DNA of 64,000 nt from NCBI GenBank assembly GCA_002917075.1, contig NTMA01000112.1:62001-126000 (forward strand), written 5' to 3'. Within the stretch, counting starts at the first letter, position 1. The number at the start of each line of letters is the position of its first letter. The DNA comes from Hawksworthiomyces lignivorus. Taxonomy: Eukaryota; Ascomycota; Sordariomycetes; Ophiostomatales; Ophiostomataceae. The notes beneath the pieces were generated by a model. It had not been told where the DNA came from. It saw nothing but the letters and a program-made list of their open reading frames with translations, and searched no databases. Below, in pieces: positions 33,348 through 43,930 of this stretch. A program made the translations under genes and the position numbers.

Positions 33348-35813
33348 ATGGGGCATCCCGAGGGGGAGATCTTTCCTAGGGCGGGAGTTGATGTTCAACC
33401 AGAAAACCAGCACAGCATCGACTCGGAGGCCGGACATATCCCAGACCAGCATGGTGGATCGCAGGAGGATCTGGTGGTAAAGCCACTCAAATCTTGGAAA
33501 GGATACATTTGGGACACGTGGGAGCTGCCGCGTGAACAGCGTATCTTGCTTTTTAAACTTGACGCTTTTATTCTCACCTTTTCTTCGATCGGCTATTTCC
33601 TGAAGAACTTAGATCAAACAAATGTGAATAACGCTTTTTTGAGTGGTATGAAGGAGGAGCTCAACATGTATGGGAACGAGTTGGTGACAAGTACGTATTT
33701 GCACGACAGGAAGATAACCAAAGGGAAACCAAGAAGACGGATGCAAGCAGCATGGACTATTATACTGTAAGAATCTGGTCGCTGACAAAATTACCAAAGG
33801 CACATCTATTTGGACCGTCGGCTATGTAGTTGGCCAAATTCCGTCCAACTTGCTACTTACCCGAGTCTCGCCGCGATGGGTTATCCCGGCCTTGGAACTC
33901 GGCTGGGGTATTGCCACCTTCAGTACGTCGGCTGTGAAGTCTTACCGAGCCTTGTACGCTCTGCGATTTCTCGTCGGTATATTTGAGTAAGTCTCAATTC
34001 CTGTCTTGATTACTATCTTTATTTTTCGCTTTTCAGGTTTTGATTTCTGATACATTCACATTTTAACCAAAAACCCTTAATATTGGGCAAAAGCGCTAAT
34101 GCTGATGCTTAGGTCTGGTTTCTATCCAGGTATTCACTATATGCTTGGCTCGATCTACACTCCACAAGAAAACGGGAAACGGGCGATGATATTCTGGTTG
34201 GCCGGCTCTATGGGTACACTATTCAGTGGCTTTCTGCAAGCTGCTGCATATGACAATCTCAATGGGATACATGGACGTTCCGGCTGTACGTTGGATATGA
34301 CGCATTTTCCTTCTAAGTCACCTTATTGTCGGTAACTAAAGTCTCTCATAACAGGGCGGTGGCTGTTCATTATTGACGGCATCATTACACTACCTTTAGC
34401 CTTGGCTGGTTTCATCTTCTTTCCTAACCTGCCCCAGAGTGGCGTGCGGACATGGTGGACTACCGAGGCTGAGCGGAAGATGACTATGGAGAGGATGGTG
34501 GCTGTTGGTCGGGCTGGCAAGGAACCCTGGACACGGAAGAAGGCCGTCCGCATTCTGCTCAGCTGGCACACGTACCTCTTGCGTAAGTCTGTCTTTTCTT
34601 CACTTCAATGATTACGCACTACGCTAATACACAAAAACAACCCAGCACTTCTTTATATTGTTTGGAATAATGGCAGTGCCCAGCCGGCCATGGGATACTG
34701 GCTGAAAAGCTTCAATACAAAGCCATATCCCGTCCCTGGCGTATCCTACTCAGTGGCTGATATTAATAACTGTAGGTAATGCCCTGATAAGAATAACACT
34801 ATCAAGACACGACGATCTTCGGCGTGCACTTAAATGTTGACAGAAAATTTTTATAGTACCTCTTGTCACAACTGGAATATTCATTGTCATCGCTTTCATA
34901 TGCGGCTGGCTCTCAGATGGACCGTTTAAAGGTGTTCGATGGCCATTCATTCACATCGGTGCCATTATTACGGTATGTCTTTCCAATTTTATTGCATAGA
35001 ACACTATAATACTCTTTAGTAATGCTAGTAATGCTATTGCTAACTCCCGGCTTCTTGCGGTAGCTTATCTTTTCCATAGTCTTACTTAAAATGCCTCTGT
35101 ACTCCAATATTGAGGGCCGTAAAATCGTGTACTGGCTTGGTAACATTGGTGTAAGGATCCTTCTAGATTTATTACAAGAGACAATTTGATACACGGGTTT
35201 ACGTCGCTAACTTCAACTGAAGGGCTTTGCCGGTCCACTCATTCTTACCTGGACCAACGAGATCTGCTCAGACGATACCGAAAAAAGAGCGCTTCTGGTA
35301 GCTGGAGCAAACGATCTTGCATATGTTGTACAGGCTGTTGTATGTTCCCTCAGTCCAAACATGCCTAAGTTTTTTTTGTCTGCTACGGCACGATGTCGGA
35401 CTTATACCTTACTAATAAAAACCAGGCCCCCAACTTCGTCTGGAAAACCACAGATTTTCCTGCTGCACAAAAAGGTTATAAGTGGTCCATTGTCTTCCAA
35501 TGCCTTCTTGGTAAGTGTTTTTAAGTGTAAAATTTTTTTTTTGATTTGAAGTTTTCGCGATCTTCTGCCGCATACATATAAATTTGGACCATTTCTGACG
35601 GCGATGTGTCACTGAATAATAGTTCTTGTAACGGCCACCATCCAGCTGTTGCTTTGGAGAGATAAGAAAAAGGAAGCTTCCGCTAAACGTCAGACTCAAC
35701 TCGCTTCGTCAGAAGACGAGATTGAGGTGCAGGTGCAAGGTGATCTAGATGAGAAAAGAAGAATCACAGAGAGGGCCGGCGAAGTCAAACCTGTCGTTGT
35801 CGCACAATTTTAA
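33348..35813 (+). CDS. MFS transporter, allantoate/pantothenate permease type, ten exons
   Basis: Predicted exons are 33348-33690, 33800-33986, 34113-34285, 34355-34582, 34646-34771, 34857-34972, 35064-35150, 35223-35339, 35426-35510 and 35623-35813. They total 1653 nt, coding 550 aa. Every junction restores family sequence. Family landmarks are the S-W-K-G-Y-I-W-D-T-W N-terminal motif, L-D-Q-T-N-V-N-N-A-F in TM1, G-Y-V-V-G-Q-I-P-S-N, P-R-W-V-I-P, E-S-G-F-Y-P-G and T-W-T-N-E-I-C-S-D. This is the anion:cation symporter (Dal5/Fen2/Liz1) branch, plasma-membrane uptake of small organic anions with protons. The first ATG in frame is 33348. It stands alone between two gene-poor stretches, so its substrate has no local clue. 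Appears fully intact. Confidence 0.88.
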
Positions 35814-38800
35814 GCCATCGACGTACAAATATTTCATCAGACTATATATTTAAGACAAATAATATATGGCTTCGGTGTAGAAAGTTTAGTAGTAATTGCT
35901 TTCTTCGAATGAACAGCTGAGAAGCAAAATACAAATCGTACAGCTTAAAACAGATTTAAGCTTCGTGGGGGGCTTAGTTTTCTATCTCATTCAATAATAA
36001 TACCTTCAATCTTAAGCTATAGTCCCATATATCTTCTAGCAGCTGCTTCTACGATTCTTATTTACATGAAGTTCCAATCAGAGCTGGTTTGGCATTATAG
36101 TCTTTGTTTACTGCCGGCTTTAATATTATCGGAAACTTGTTTCGAAATTGAACGCTCTTTGTCTAAGGTAAGAAGCACGTGCCTACAAAGGGAAAATAGA
36201 AGAGAAAACAACAGAAACCCAAAAATCAAGAATGTGATTTTAACTACGTCCGTCAATAGATACGACAGTTATATTATTGACTTGCGGTGGCGTGGGATAT
36301 GATGATAGCTTAATCAGATAGGTTATGGTCTTCGCATCGGCGAGGTGTTAATACTTCACAGCGTAGAATTTTCATGGAAACACGGAAAGGGCATGTTCAC
36401 AGATGAAAGCGGCGATGATAAACGCAGAGACACAAAATATCAAATGTGTGAAACAATAGTCTCTGGGGCACGTTGTAATACCTGACTACGGAAGTTCTGC
36501 CACATGATTGTGGGCTCTGTTGGCTTGCAGGATTCCTTTGAAAGGTGGATTTAGAAATATAAGCTCTAGTCTATTGACGTGTCACTTGACAATCCGGTGC
36601 GTACCACCTCGCGTGGGTCGATACGTTATTGGAATCGTAATCTTTGCGGCTGAGAGTGATTTGACATTGTTGCGTAACATGGTCTGAGGCTAGCGAGCTG
36701 AAGTTGACGACTAGGTTCTATTATACGCTGCTTTCTTCCTAATTTTTCACACGGCAACTTTTGCATAGCAATAGTCACAAGGTGCATCTGTCTGCGAGAA
36801 TTTAGCCCATATGTTGTCAACAGCGATAGGGATGCTGTGAATGTCGAAGGAGACACCGCGCTGCCTAAAAATCTCGCCTGTTTCGATGTGAATAGAGATA
36901 GCCAAAGTAAAGTTATGTGCAGTCTTATTAGCCATCTAGTGAATTCTTACTGACTTTCATTCGGAACTTAATACTTAACGATAATGCGCATAGTATAGGA
37001 CAATAGTATTAAATTGTCAAATTATTTAGCATTGGGAATAACTTTTCGCGAAGGTCTTCTCCTCGATCTCAAAGTCAGCAACCAGGGATTTAACGAGAGC
37101 GTAGCTAGTGAAGGCGCGCCATACCTAGTGACTTCAGATACTGAATTCCTAATCAACAACGCGTCAAAAATTTCTTCATATACAAATTTATAACCCTATC
37201 AACTGAGAGCTCCCTTTACATGAAGAGTGGGACAGTCGCCTACGGTTATATATACTAACTTTCCCCCTATAGTAAGGACAAGAGACTCGAGAATTGAGAC
37301 ATAATCAACTAGGCTTCTTTTGTGCGGTATTATAGCAATAATACGGCCCGGCGGTTAAACAACTCAGAGCCGTACGTACGGGCCGTCGCCAAACTCCTTC
37401 CCCCAAGTCCACAAATTTTATACGATTTCTCTGTTCAAGAACTCATTATTAAGGGTTTAGTCTAGCTAGGAACATGATGCGCTCTTTATTTTTATTTGTG
37501 TTATCTTTTCTGCTTCTATGAAAGGCGACCTGGTCTTCATAATCTTCTTCGCTTCATTAACGAAGGAACACTGACTTGTAGAGAAATAGTGCCCTATGAA
37601 ACCCTATGGGTTGAATAACTCTCCGAGGCTGAGAAGTTTCTTAAGAATTAATTCTGGCAGCCTCTACCGCTCACTGAAGTAAATAAAAGCAGGGGAAGGG
37701 TTGAGGATGTCGGAATTTTTGATAATTACTATCAGTTAGGGAGAGATATAGAAATTTTCACCAAAAAAAGGGAGGCAGTTCCTCTCTGTCTAATCAGAGG
37801 CAATTCGAAGAAGCTTAATCTTTAATTGATCAGAGAAGTTTTGGTGGAGTTGCGAAAATGCGTCTAGACTCTGGCCAGAAACCGCCCCGACTACAAGACA
37901 AAAGTAGCCTCACATAAATGGGGCCTTCTTTTAGCTAGAGAGAGTAAACTCACCTGCGCTGCCAGGATCAGCTGTTAACGAGCAACTGATCAGGCTATAT
38001 GGAGCCTTTTGCACTAAGTTTTGGGAGCCGTGGTTGTTTGGTGGTTAGGTTGAGTGGAAGAACCTGCCAGCCTCACTCTCTGTGAAATTGGTCATAATTA
38101 AAACATAAAAACTCACCCTTTTGTCTTCATCCGGCAATAATATTTGCAATGCAGCGAGCTTCGTTATTTGAATTTCGGAATGCAGGGGTAACATTGCTGT
38201 TTATGTCTCCTCCTCCCTGCATCTAGGACCCATAACTAGCACTTTATGCTTCTACATATTCGATGCCATATGCCTAGTTGTGGTCGGCTTCGCGGACCGC
38301 TGCGGCAGCTACAGCCGCTATGCCATCGGCGGAACTCTTGTAAGAAGCACAAGCATGAGGATTTCGGAAAGATCATATCATCCTATAGCCCAAAAAGAGA
38401 CTGGCTTGAACAGAAAGACTGGAATCCTTGAACTAGCGACGAGAGAACTTGTAAACTACTGTATACTAAATATTTCCTTGTTGGAAAATACAATGCGGAA
38501 GATAGACTGTAAGATAATTCTGTAACGTCTCTTTGGAAGTACAGTCAGATCAGCTTAGTCAATTTGACTTTCTCTACCACTTAGAGATTGGCCATGAAAT
38601 GAGTAGCTATTGCAGACAATGGAATGTATATTCTTTGTAGAGCACGAATATGATTACTTTTTCTAGCTAATACTTACTAGCATTCGAATTAACATAATGC
38701 CATTTCAAATTTATCATAACTCAAATTTGGGGGCTGACGTTTAGCTATGAAGTACATCATGTCGTATTTCCTTTTAACAGGAGCTAATGCCGACATCACC

Positions 38801-39764
38801 AGTCACACTGCCCTCGGAATTTTATTGCTTTAATGCTTTAAAGTATGCCCGGTTATACAATCCAGCGGAGGCATTATCCGCATTTCCACTAGTACTCATG
38901 GTCTGACATTGTTTCTAGTCTTTAAATGAGGATTCCAATGTGCAGAACAAGCACAAAAGCAGACGCCGATCTGACCGGATGTGATAACTTGCGCTTGGCG
39001 CAGGTGACGCCACGTAGTTAGAAATCTAGCTAACGGGCCGAGAGCTTATTTACTTGAGATATCCGCGAAGGTCGCAACGAGGTCAAAAATGTGGGGCCTT
39101 TCAAACTCGCTAGCATGACATGGCATTGCACTTTCGTACAAAGAATTATCGACATTATTCAAGAGGCGAGTTGGTCTTAGGTTGTAACTCTACAAAGTTA
39201 CATTACACATCGTAAAAATGTTTTTAGTGAAAGGTACGGATATAACTACGTAGCATCACACGAGAGTTCTGTTCATTGGTTGAATGGGCGAGATTTAAGA
39301 GGCGGGGAACTTTGATTCCACCGGTTAATATATCTCTACCCCACAGAAAAGCCCATGTCAAAACGGTTCTACAACCCGTTAAACCGAAACAGTTCTCATG
39401 AACTTTTCCTATATCATGCTAGTTCATTATAACCCCAGGTCACGATGTCAAATGGTATGCATTGTAGCAGGGCTGTGGTTTTTGTATAGTTGATTGTACA
39501 ATCCTGTGCGATATGGCTCAGAATAGTTTTACTATATAAGAGCTTCACGATTCCTCTGGGGGATGATATTGAAAATTAAACATCAGACTATCGACCATTC
39601 ACTCAACTTCGGTTAATTCCAGATCAAAACTTAATTGAATTTTGCAGATATAAATCAAGTTCGAAGTAAGTTTGCGATCACTTTGTGTTCTTGTCCTAAC
39701 TGCTTAAATCCCTTAGTTTGATAACTCTGACCCATTTATAATTTCCCAGAGCTTAAACGTCAAT
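35814..39764. other. 4-kb gene-poor region
   Basis: No intact gene. A short stretch at about 38230-38350 reads as a hydrophobic segment followed by F-A-D-R, vaguely membrane-transporter-like, but too short to name. A TATA-like TATATAA at about 39534 lies some 230 bp before the small secreted protein start at 39765 and may belong to its promoter. The rest is AT-rich without recognisable elements. Confidence 0.45.
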
Positions 39765-39965
39765 ATGAAGTTTGCTATTGTCACCCTTGCCCTGGCAGCC
39801 ATTGCCTCAGCTGTCGCTGTCCCAGAGCCAGCTTCCGATAATTGGGAAGCCGCTGCTGCTATGGGCAAATTGGAGAGACGCCAAGTCTATACTTGTGGAG
39901 ATTGCATCAACGGAAAAGAGATGTGCTGTGGTCTGGGTTGCGAGGAACTTCCTTGCAACTGGTAA
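39765..39965 (+). CDS. small secreted cysteine-rich protein, effector-like
   Basis: A 66-aa intronless frame. A classical signal peptide (M-K-F-A-I-V start, Ala-rich core) is cleaved near A-V-A. A pro-segment of about 20 residues ends in L-E-R-R, a Kex2-type dibasic site. The predicted mature peptide of about 27 residues carries six Cys in the order C-x2-C-x6-C-C-x3-C-x4-C, enough for three disulfides, and ends with W. No family recognised. The architecture (signal, Kex2 pro-peptide, six-Cys mini-peptide) is that of secreted peptides used in host or microbe interaction, but role is inference. The gene lies alone, downstream of a 4-kb desert, with a TATA-like element about 230 bp upstream. Confidence 0.72.
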   Translation: MKFAIVTLALAAIASAVAVPEPASDNWEAAAAMGKLERRQVYTCGDCINGKEMCCGLGCEELPCNW

Positions 39966-40410
39966 TCAGTTAGACAGCTGAGGACTTCTTATTGCTGAAG
40001 TAGTCTATATCGGATGTGTTACAGTTCTTGCCCCCATGCGACTCATCTTAGGCTAGGCTATAATACTAGCAAGGACAAACAATGCCAATATGAAATATAG
40101 AAGTCTTGACCAAGCCCCAATCAGCATCTAATGAAAGAATCAACGAATTCTGGAATTTATCTCACAGTGTATAGGACCTAAGTTTAGGCCAGAATAAGAT
40201 CAAAGTAACCATTGCTTCATTACTTATCTGTAATAACTATGTGAGAAGATGTTGTTACGTCTTTAGACATTGATTAGTTATATCAACGACAAACCAGGAA
40301 AGAATTCATAATTATTGAAATCGGCCCAATCAACGCCGGTATTAGTAGTATGGTCAAAGTATTGATTGAGATATTTATGGTACCTAGTTGCTATTTTAAG
40401 AGACACCAGT
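39966..40410. other. intergenic, convergent 3' region
   Basis: No coding pattern. Serves as 3' flank for the secreted peptide gene and the fusion enzyme. Confidence 0.45.
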
Positions 40411-42825
40411 CTATGAAATACTACGAATATCAAACCGATGGCCGCCCTCCAGCGGCAACTTGCTCTTCTCTATTTTCCCGGTCGGTGTCTTTTTGATTTC
40501 GTCAACGAATTGTACCACAGTTGGCACTTGAAACCGTGCCATTCGCTTTACTGCCCAATGCCACAATGTTTCCTCATTGAGTTCGCTCGTTGGACGTATC
40601 TGTACGGCCACCTTGATATCTTCTTCTGTCCCTGCGCCCAGCGCCGACTGGATACCATACGCAGCAGCTAAAACGACATCGGGATGCTGAATCAACTCTT
40701 CTTCCACCTCAGTCGCGTTCACATTTTCTCCTCGCCTACGAATCACGTCTTTGACACGTCCAGTAAAGTAGACATTGCCAGAGGTATCAAGACGCGCCAA
40801 ATCTCCTGTATGTAGCCACAAGCCTCCAGCTCCTCGAAACGCAGCCGCTGTGCTAACGGGGTCGTTGAAATAGCCATGAAAGAACGCATTAGGAGCGTCA
40901 CTCCTCACAAGTAGATGACCCGAAGTGTTAGGAGGCACTTCATCACCGTTGTCATCGACAATACGCACTTGGTATCCTAGACGAGCTTGACCACACGAAC
41001 CCGTCGGTAGTTTGGTTCCAATTGCTTGGAAAATTGGCACACCAGCTTCGACGCTGCCATAAAGTGTGATCAGAGGGTGCCCAAATCTCTCCACATATTC
41101 AGGAACGAAGTTGGGAAGAGGGACTCCCCAAGCTAGACGTATATGATGGTCACGGTCTTGATTGCTAGGCTGCTGTTTGTAGATTAAAGCAAGCGTAGCG
41201 CCCATGAAATCGTACACAGTAGCCTTTGTGACCCGAATCTCATCCCAGAAATGACTCGCGCTGAAACGAGTAGAAAGAGCGGCTACGGCTCCCAGCAGAA
41301 TGGCAGGAATGAGCGTTAATGCCGTAGCATCTGCATGAAATAGAGGAAACGGGCAGTAGAGCACGTCATCGCTTCGGAGCTCACAGCTGTCGATCAATGC
41401 CCGAGCTTGTAGAATAAAATATTCGTGAGATAGGATGCACGGTTTGGATCTTCCTGTCGTTCCACTAGTGTACAGAAAGGCTGATGTCGACGCAGGGCGA
41501 ACAGACGCGTGGTCTTGGTTGCTGACAGGCTGTGCTGCTATGGTGTTATCCAGCAGAGAAGAAAAGGTTGCATGTTGTGACGCCCCATCACTATCTCCGT
41601 TGACAATTATCTGGGTGTCCGGAATGACATCTAGATCTCGAAACGCGGAGAGAAACTCTGCATCCACGATGGCTAGCTTCGCCTTGGCCGCCTCGACCAC
41701 GTGTTTCAGTGAAATGGATCGCAACTCAGCATTAACAGGAACCCAAACGGCACCGATTCGATTTGCAGCCAGCCAGGAAGTTACCATTTCAACGCTATTC
41801 CGCATTAAAACGAGTACACGATCTCCTTCAGAGACTCCGGCTTGATAGCGAAGACTTCCGGCCACTTTGGCAATGAGCATATCCAACTCTTGGAAACTAT
41901 AATCTTTGCCACTAAAGCGCAAAATTGTTCGATCTGGAAATAAATTTATAGCCATGTCCCACGCCGAGTTGATGTCTCGAATTGGCCCCATTTTTGTGCC
42001 GTTGGTGAAGTTAATATCTTTCGCGGCATTTTCACTGTGCTCCTTCTTTTTCTCGCTGCGTGTGGCAAAATCTGAAAAAGCTCTCTCTGCATCACTTTGT
42101 GCAAAACAATAGCTAGCTGCATTGACTTCATCCTGCAGGTTGGCTTCCGTGTTGACAAAAACAGCTCGCTCTAGTGATGCTTTAGCAGTAGATATAGAGA
42201 CAGCCGGAAGCTTAGCTAGCTCGAGTGCCAGATCTAGCGCACGAATCCTGGGATCAACCCCTTCGCCGACAAGCTCTGTCAGCATCCCGATCTTCGCTGC
42301 TTCGTTGGCGTCGATCCAGCGTCCAGTTAGTAGCAATTCCTTTGCCCTAAGAAGTCCCACCAGCTGTGTGAGACGCAGTGTGATCCCACCGGTGTGGGCA
42401 TGGCCAATGGGTACTTCTGGAAATCGGAAACAGCAAGTCTGACCACCAATAACAAAATCAGCAGCCAAAGCAATCTCAGCACCGCCTCCAATGGCAAAGC
42501 CTTGCACAGCTGCCACAACCACACAGGGAGATGCCGAGGTTAGGCGCGTAATGTCTTGCAACTTGTCAAAAGATGTGCGCAATTCTTGGGCCGTTCCTGT
42601 CAGCGGAGCCAGAGTTTGTTTTAGGTCTTCACCGGCACAGAAAGAACGCTCGCCTGCCCCTTCCAAAACGATAACTCGAGCTGAAGAAGAGTGCTCTCGC
42701 AAGGCCGTAACGAGGCTATCCAGCAACGCGACATTGATGGCATTGAGAGCCTTTGGTCGATTGAGAGTGATCTTGACCACTCCAGGGCCAGGGTATGTTA
42801 CGAGAACAGGTGAATCGGAGGCCAT
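40411..42825 (-). CDS. crotonase / AMP-forming acyl-CoA ligase fusion (CaiD-CaiC-like)
   Basis: Single uninterrupted 804-aa frame with two complete enzymes. Residues about 1-260 are an enoyl-CoA hydratase/isomerase: oxyanion loops F-C-A-G-E-D (62-67) and G-F-A-I-G-G-G (109-115), with both crotonase acid positions kept as Glu117 and Glu137. After a Lys/Glu-rich linker (about 255-280), residues 285-795 are an ANL ligase: P-loop T-S-G-T-T-G (453-458), Y-G-S-V-E (589-593), H-T-G-D (672-675), hinge G-R-V-K-D-V-I-R-R-R-G-E-N (689-701) and catalytic Lys784 in P-T-G-K. The ligase half looks most like crotonobetaine/carnitine-CoA ligases. One polypeptide could therefore activate an acid and hydrate or isomerise the enoyl-CoA. 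It is divergent from a thioesterase (469 bp). All catalytic residues present; natural substrate unknown. Confidence 0.9.
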   Translation of the reverse strand: MASDSPVLVTYPGPGVVKITLNRPKALNAINVALLDSLVTALREHSSSARVIVLEGAGERSFCAGEDLKQTLAPLTGTAQELRTSFDKLQDITRLTSASPCVVVAAVQGFAIGGGAEIALAADFVIGGQTCCFRFPEVPIGHAHTGGITLRLTQLVGLLRAKELLLTGRWIDANEAAKIGMLTELVGEGVDPRIRALDLALELAKLPAVSISTAKASLERAVFVNTEANLQDEVNAASYCFAQSDAERAFSDFATRSEKKKEHSENAAKDINFTNGTKMGPIRDINSAWDMAINLFPDRTILRFSGKDYSFQELDMLIAKVAGSLRYQAGVSEGDRVLVLMRNSVEMVTSWLAANRIGAVWVPVNAELRSISLKHVVEAAKAKLAIVDAEFLSAFRDLDVIPDTQIIVNGDSDGASQHATFSSLLDNTIAAQPVSNQDHASVRPASTSAFLYTSGTTGRSKPCILSHEYFILQARALIDSCELRSDDVLYCPFPLFHADATALTLIPAILLGAVAALSTRFSASHFWDEIRVTKATVYDFMGATLALIYKQQPSNQDRDHHIRLAWGVPLPNFVPEYVERFGHPLITLYGSVEAGVPIFQAIGTKLPTGSCGQARLGYQVRIVDDNGDEVPPNTSGHLLVRSDAPNAFFHGYFNDPVSTAAAFRGAGGLWLHTGDLARLDTSGNVYFTGRVKDVIRRRGENVNATEVEEELIQHPDVVLAAAYGIQSALGAGTEEDIKVAVQIRPTSELNEETLWHWAVKRMARFQVPTVVQFVDEIKKTPTGKIEKSKLPLEGGHRFDIRSIS

Positions 42826-43294
42826 GTCGGGATTATTTGCAACTTGAAAAATACGACTCAGATATGCTTGCTAGAACTACTTCTATTGTTTTTTATCCTG
42901 CGACTCTTTGCTTCCAAGGGAGCACTACTATATAGTAGAGACCATCAAGAACCACTCAGTCATCTTTGCATTTTCGTGATATCATACGGCTTGTATTAAA
43001 AAATATGTAGAGGCAATTTATCCCGAGATGAGGGGATTACCATAATACAGATACGGTGCCTAGGTCGTAAATTGGTAATCCTATTCGCCTATAGGCTCTT
43101 CGGGATAAGATTCCTAAACACTATTCAACGCTAGGCACCTAGCAGTTTAACAGCGGCATGGAAATTTATAACGAGATCAGAAAACCGAACTTGTCGCTTT
43201 ACAGATGATATATAAGCCAACACAAAACAAAAGTATAGCGTATGGAGAAACAAAGAAATTAGACAGATAACAGTTCAGACAAGCCCAAAAAAAA
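42826..43294. promoter_or_regulatory. divergent promoter of fusion enzyme and thioesterase, palindrome-rich
   Basis: 469 bp between two divergent intact genes. It contains the perfect palindrome GCCTATAGGC at 43087-43096, a two-arm palindrome GCTAGG-CA-CCTAGC at 43130-43143, and the inverted pair GGTGCCTAG (43055-43063) / CTAGGCACC (43131-43139). CTTCGGGATAA lies at 43098-43108, with a near-complement TATCCCGAG at about 43019-43027. CTTCGGGATAA recurs at 46200-46210 upstream of the neighbouring regulator. Operator function is inference. Confidence 0.5.
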
Positions 43295-43900
43295 ATGTCA
43301 TTTGGACCACATGCTCTGGTCTCCTCTAAGGGAGAACCTCTTGAAAGAGATGACTTGGTAGCTCGGTTGCGCTCTATTGCTGAGACGCATCCCACCTTCG
43401 CTAACTTTCGCAAAACACGACCCAATGCAGAAGAACATTGTCATGTTCTCAATTTTCAGCCAGAATACATAGCGGACAACCTGACAGCCAGCACACTTGC
43501 TGGAACCGATTTGATTACGACGGGTCCTTACATGCTGGCAGACGATGCTTCAGGATCAGTTTTGATGTTATATCATCTCGGGAAAAGACTCTCAGGCCAT
43601 GCCGGCTTAATACATGGCGGAATTGCACCTGTTCTCTTGGACGAGGTTATGGGCCGCGCATGCTTCCCACGGTTTATCAGCAAAATCGGCGTCACAGCAT
43701 CTCTAGAAATCAAGTATAAAAACCCTATTCCAATTGGCTCCGTGGTGATAATGCAAGCACAAGTTCGGGAACTAAGTGGACGGAAAGCTTGGGTGGACGC
43801 CGTTGTGGAGGATGCCGAAAACGAAAGGCAGATAAAGATGGAGGCATCAGCTCTGTACATTGAGCCAAAATGGGCAGCTAATATGTCCAAAGTCTTATAA
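43295..43900 (+). CDS. hotdog-fold acyl-CoA thioesterase (PaaI/THEM4-like)
   Basis: Intronless 201-aa frame. The hotdog core has G-H-A-G-L-I-H-G-G (101-109) and the following helix A-P-V-L-L-D-E-V-M-G with acidic D116/E117. Strands such as T-A-S-L-E-I-K-Y-K-N-P-I follow, the usual 4HBT pattern of acyl-CoA thioesterases. No signal or obvious targeting sequence, so cytosolic action is likeliest. It would release a free acid and CoA from an acyl-CoA. It shares a divergent promoter with the crotonase-ligase fusion, which makes the opposite reaction type, so it may offload the product or clear stalled thioesters (inference). The stop is only 30 bp from the 3' end of the convergent regulator gene. 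Intact. Confidence 0.85.
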   Translation: MSFGPHALVSSKGEPLERDDLVARLRSIAETHPTFANFRKTRPNAEEHCHVLNFQPEYIADNLTASTLAGTDLITTGPYMLADDASGSVLMLYHLGKRLSGHAGLIHGGIAPVLLDEVMGRACFPRFISKIGVTASLEIKYKNPIPIGSVVIMQAQVRELSGRKAWVDAVVEDAENERQIKMEASALYIEPKWAANMSKVL

Positions 43901-43930
43901 TTACTATAATGCATACTTATGCTGTAAACT

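Noticed and set aside
38230..38525. Possible membrane-protein fragment
   Set aside because: Only about 30 residues look coding-like; too little to assign a family or call a pseudogene.
13204..42825. A complete cai-type carnitine system (CoA-transferase plus ligase plus crotonase)
   Set aside because: The family III CoA-transferase is a pseudogene 26 kb away and belongs by position to another cluster; no reductase or carnitine-specific transporter is seen.
41435..42847. Plus-strand frames opposite the fusion enzyme
   Set aside because: Antisense shadows of a strongly supported 804-aa protein.
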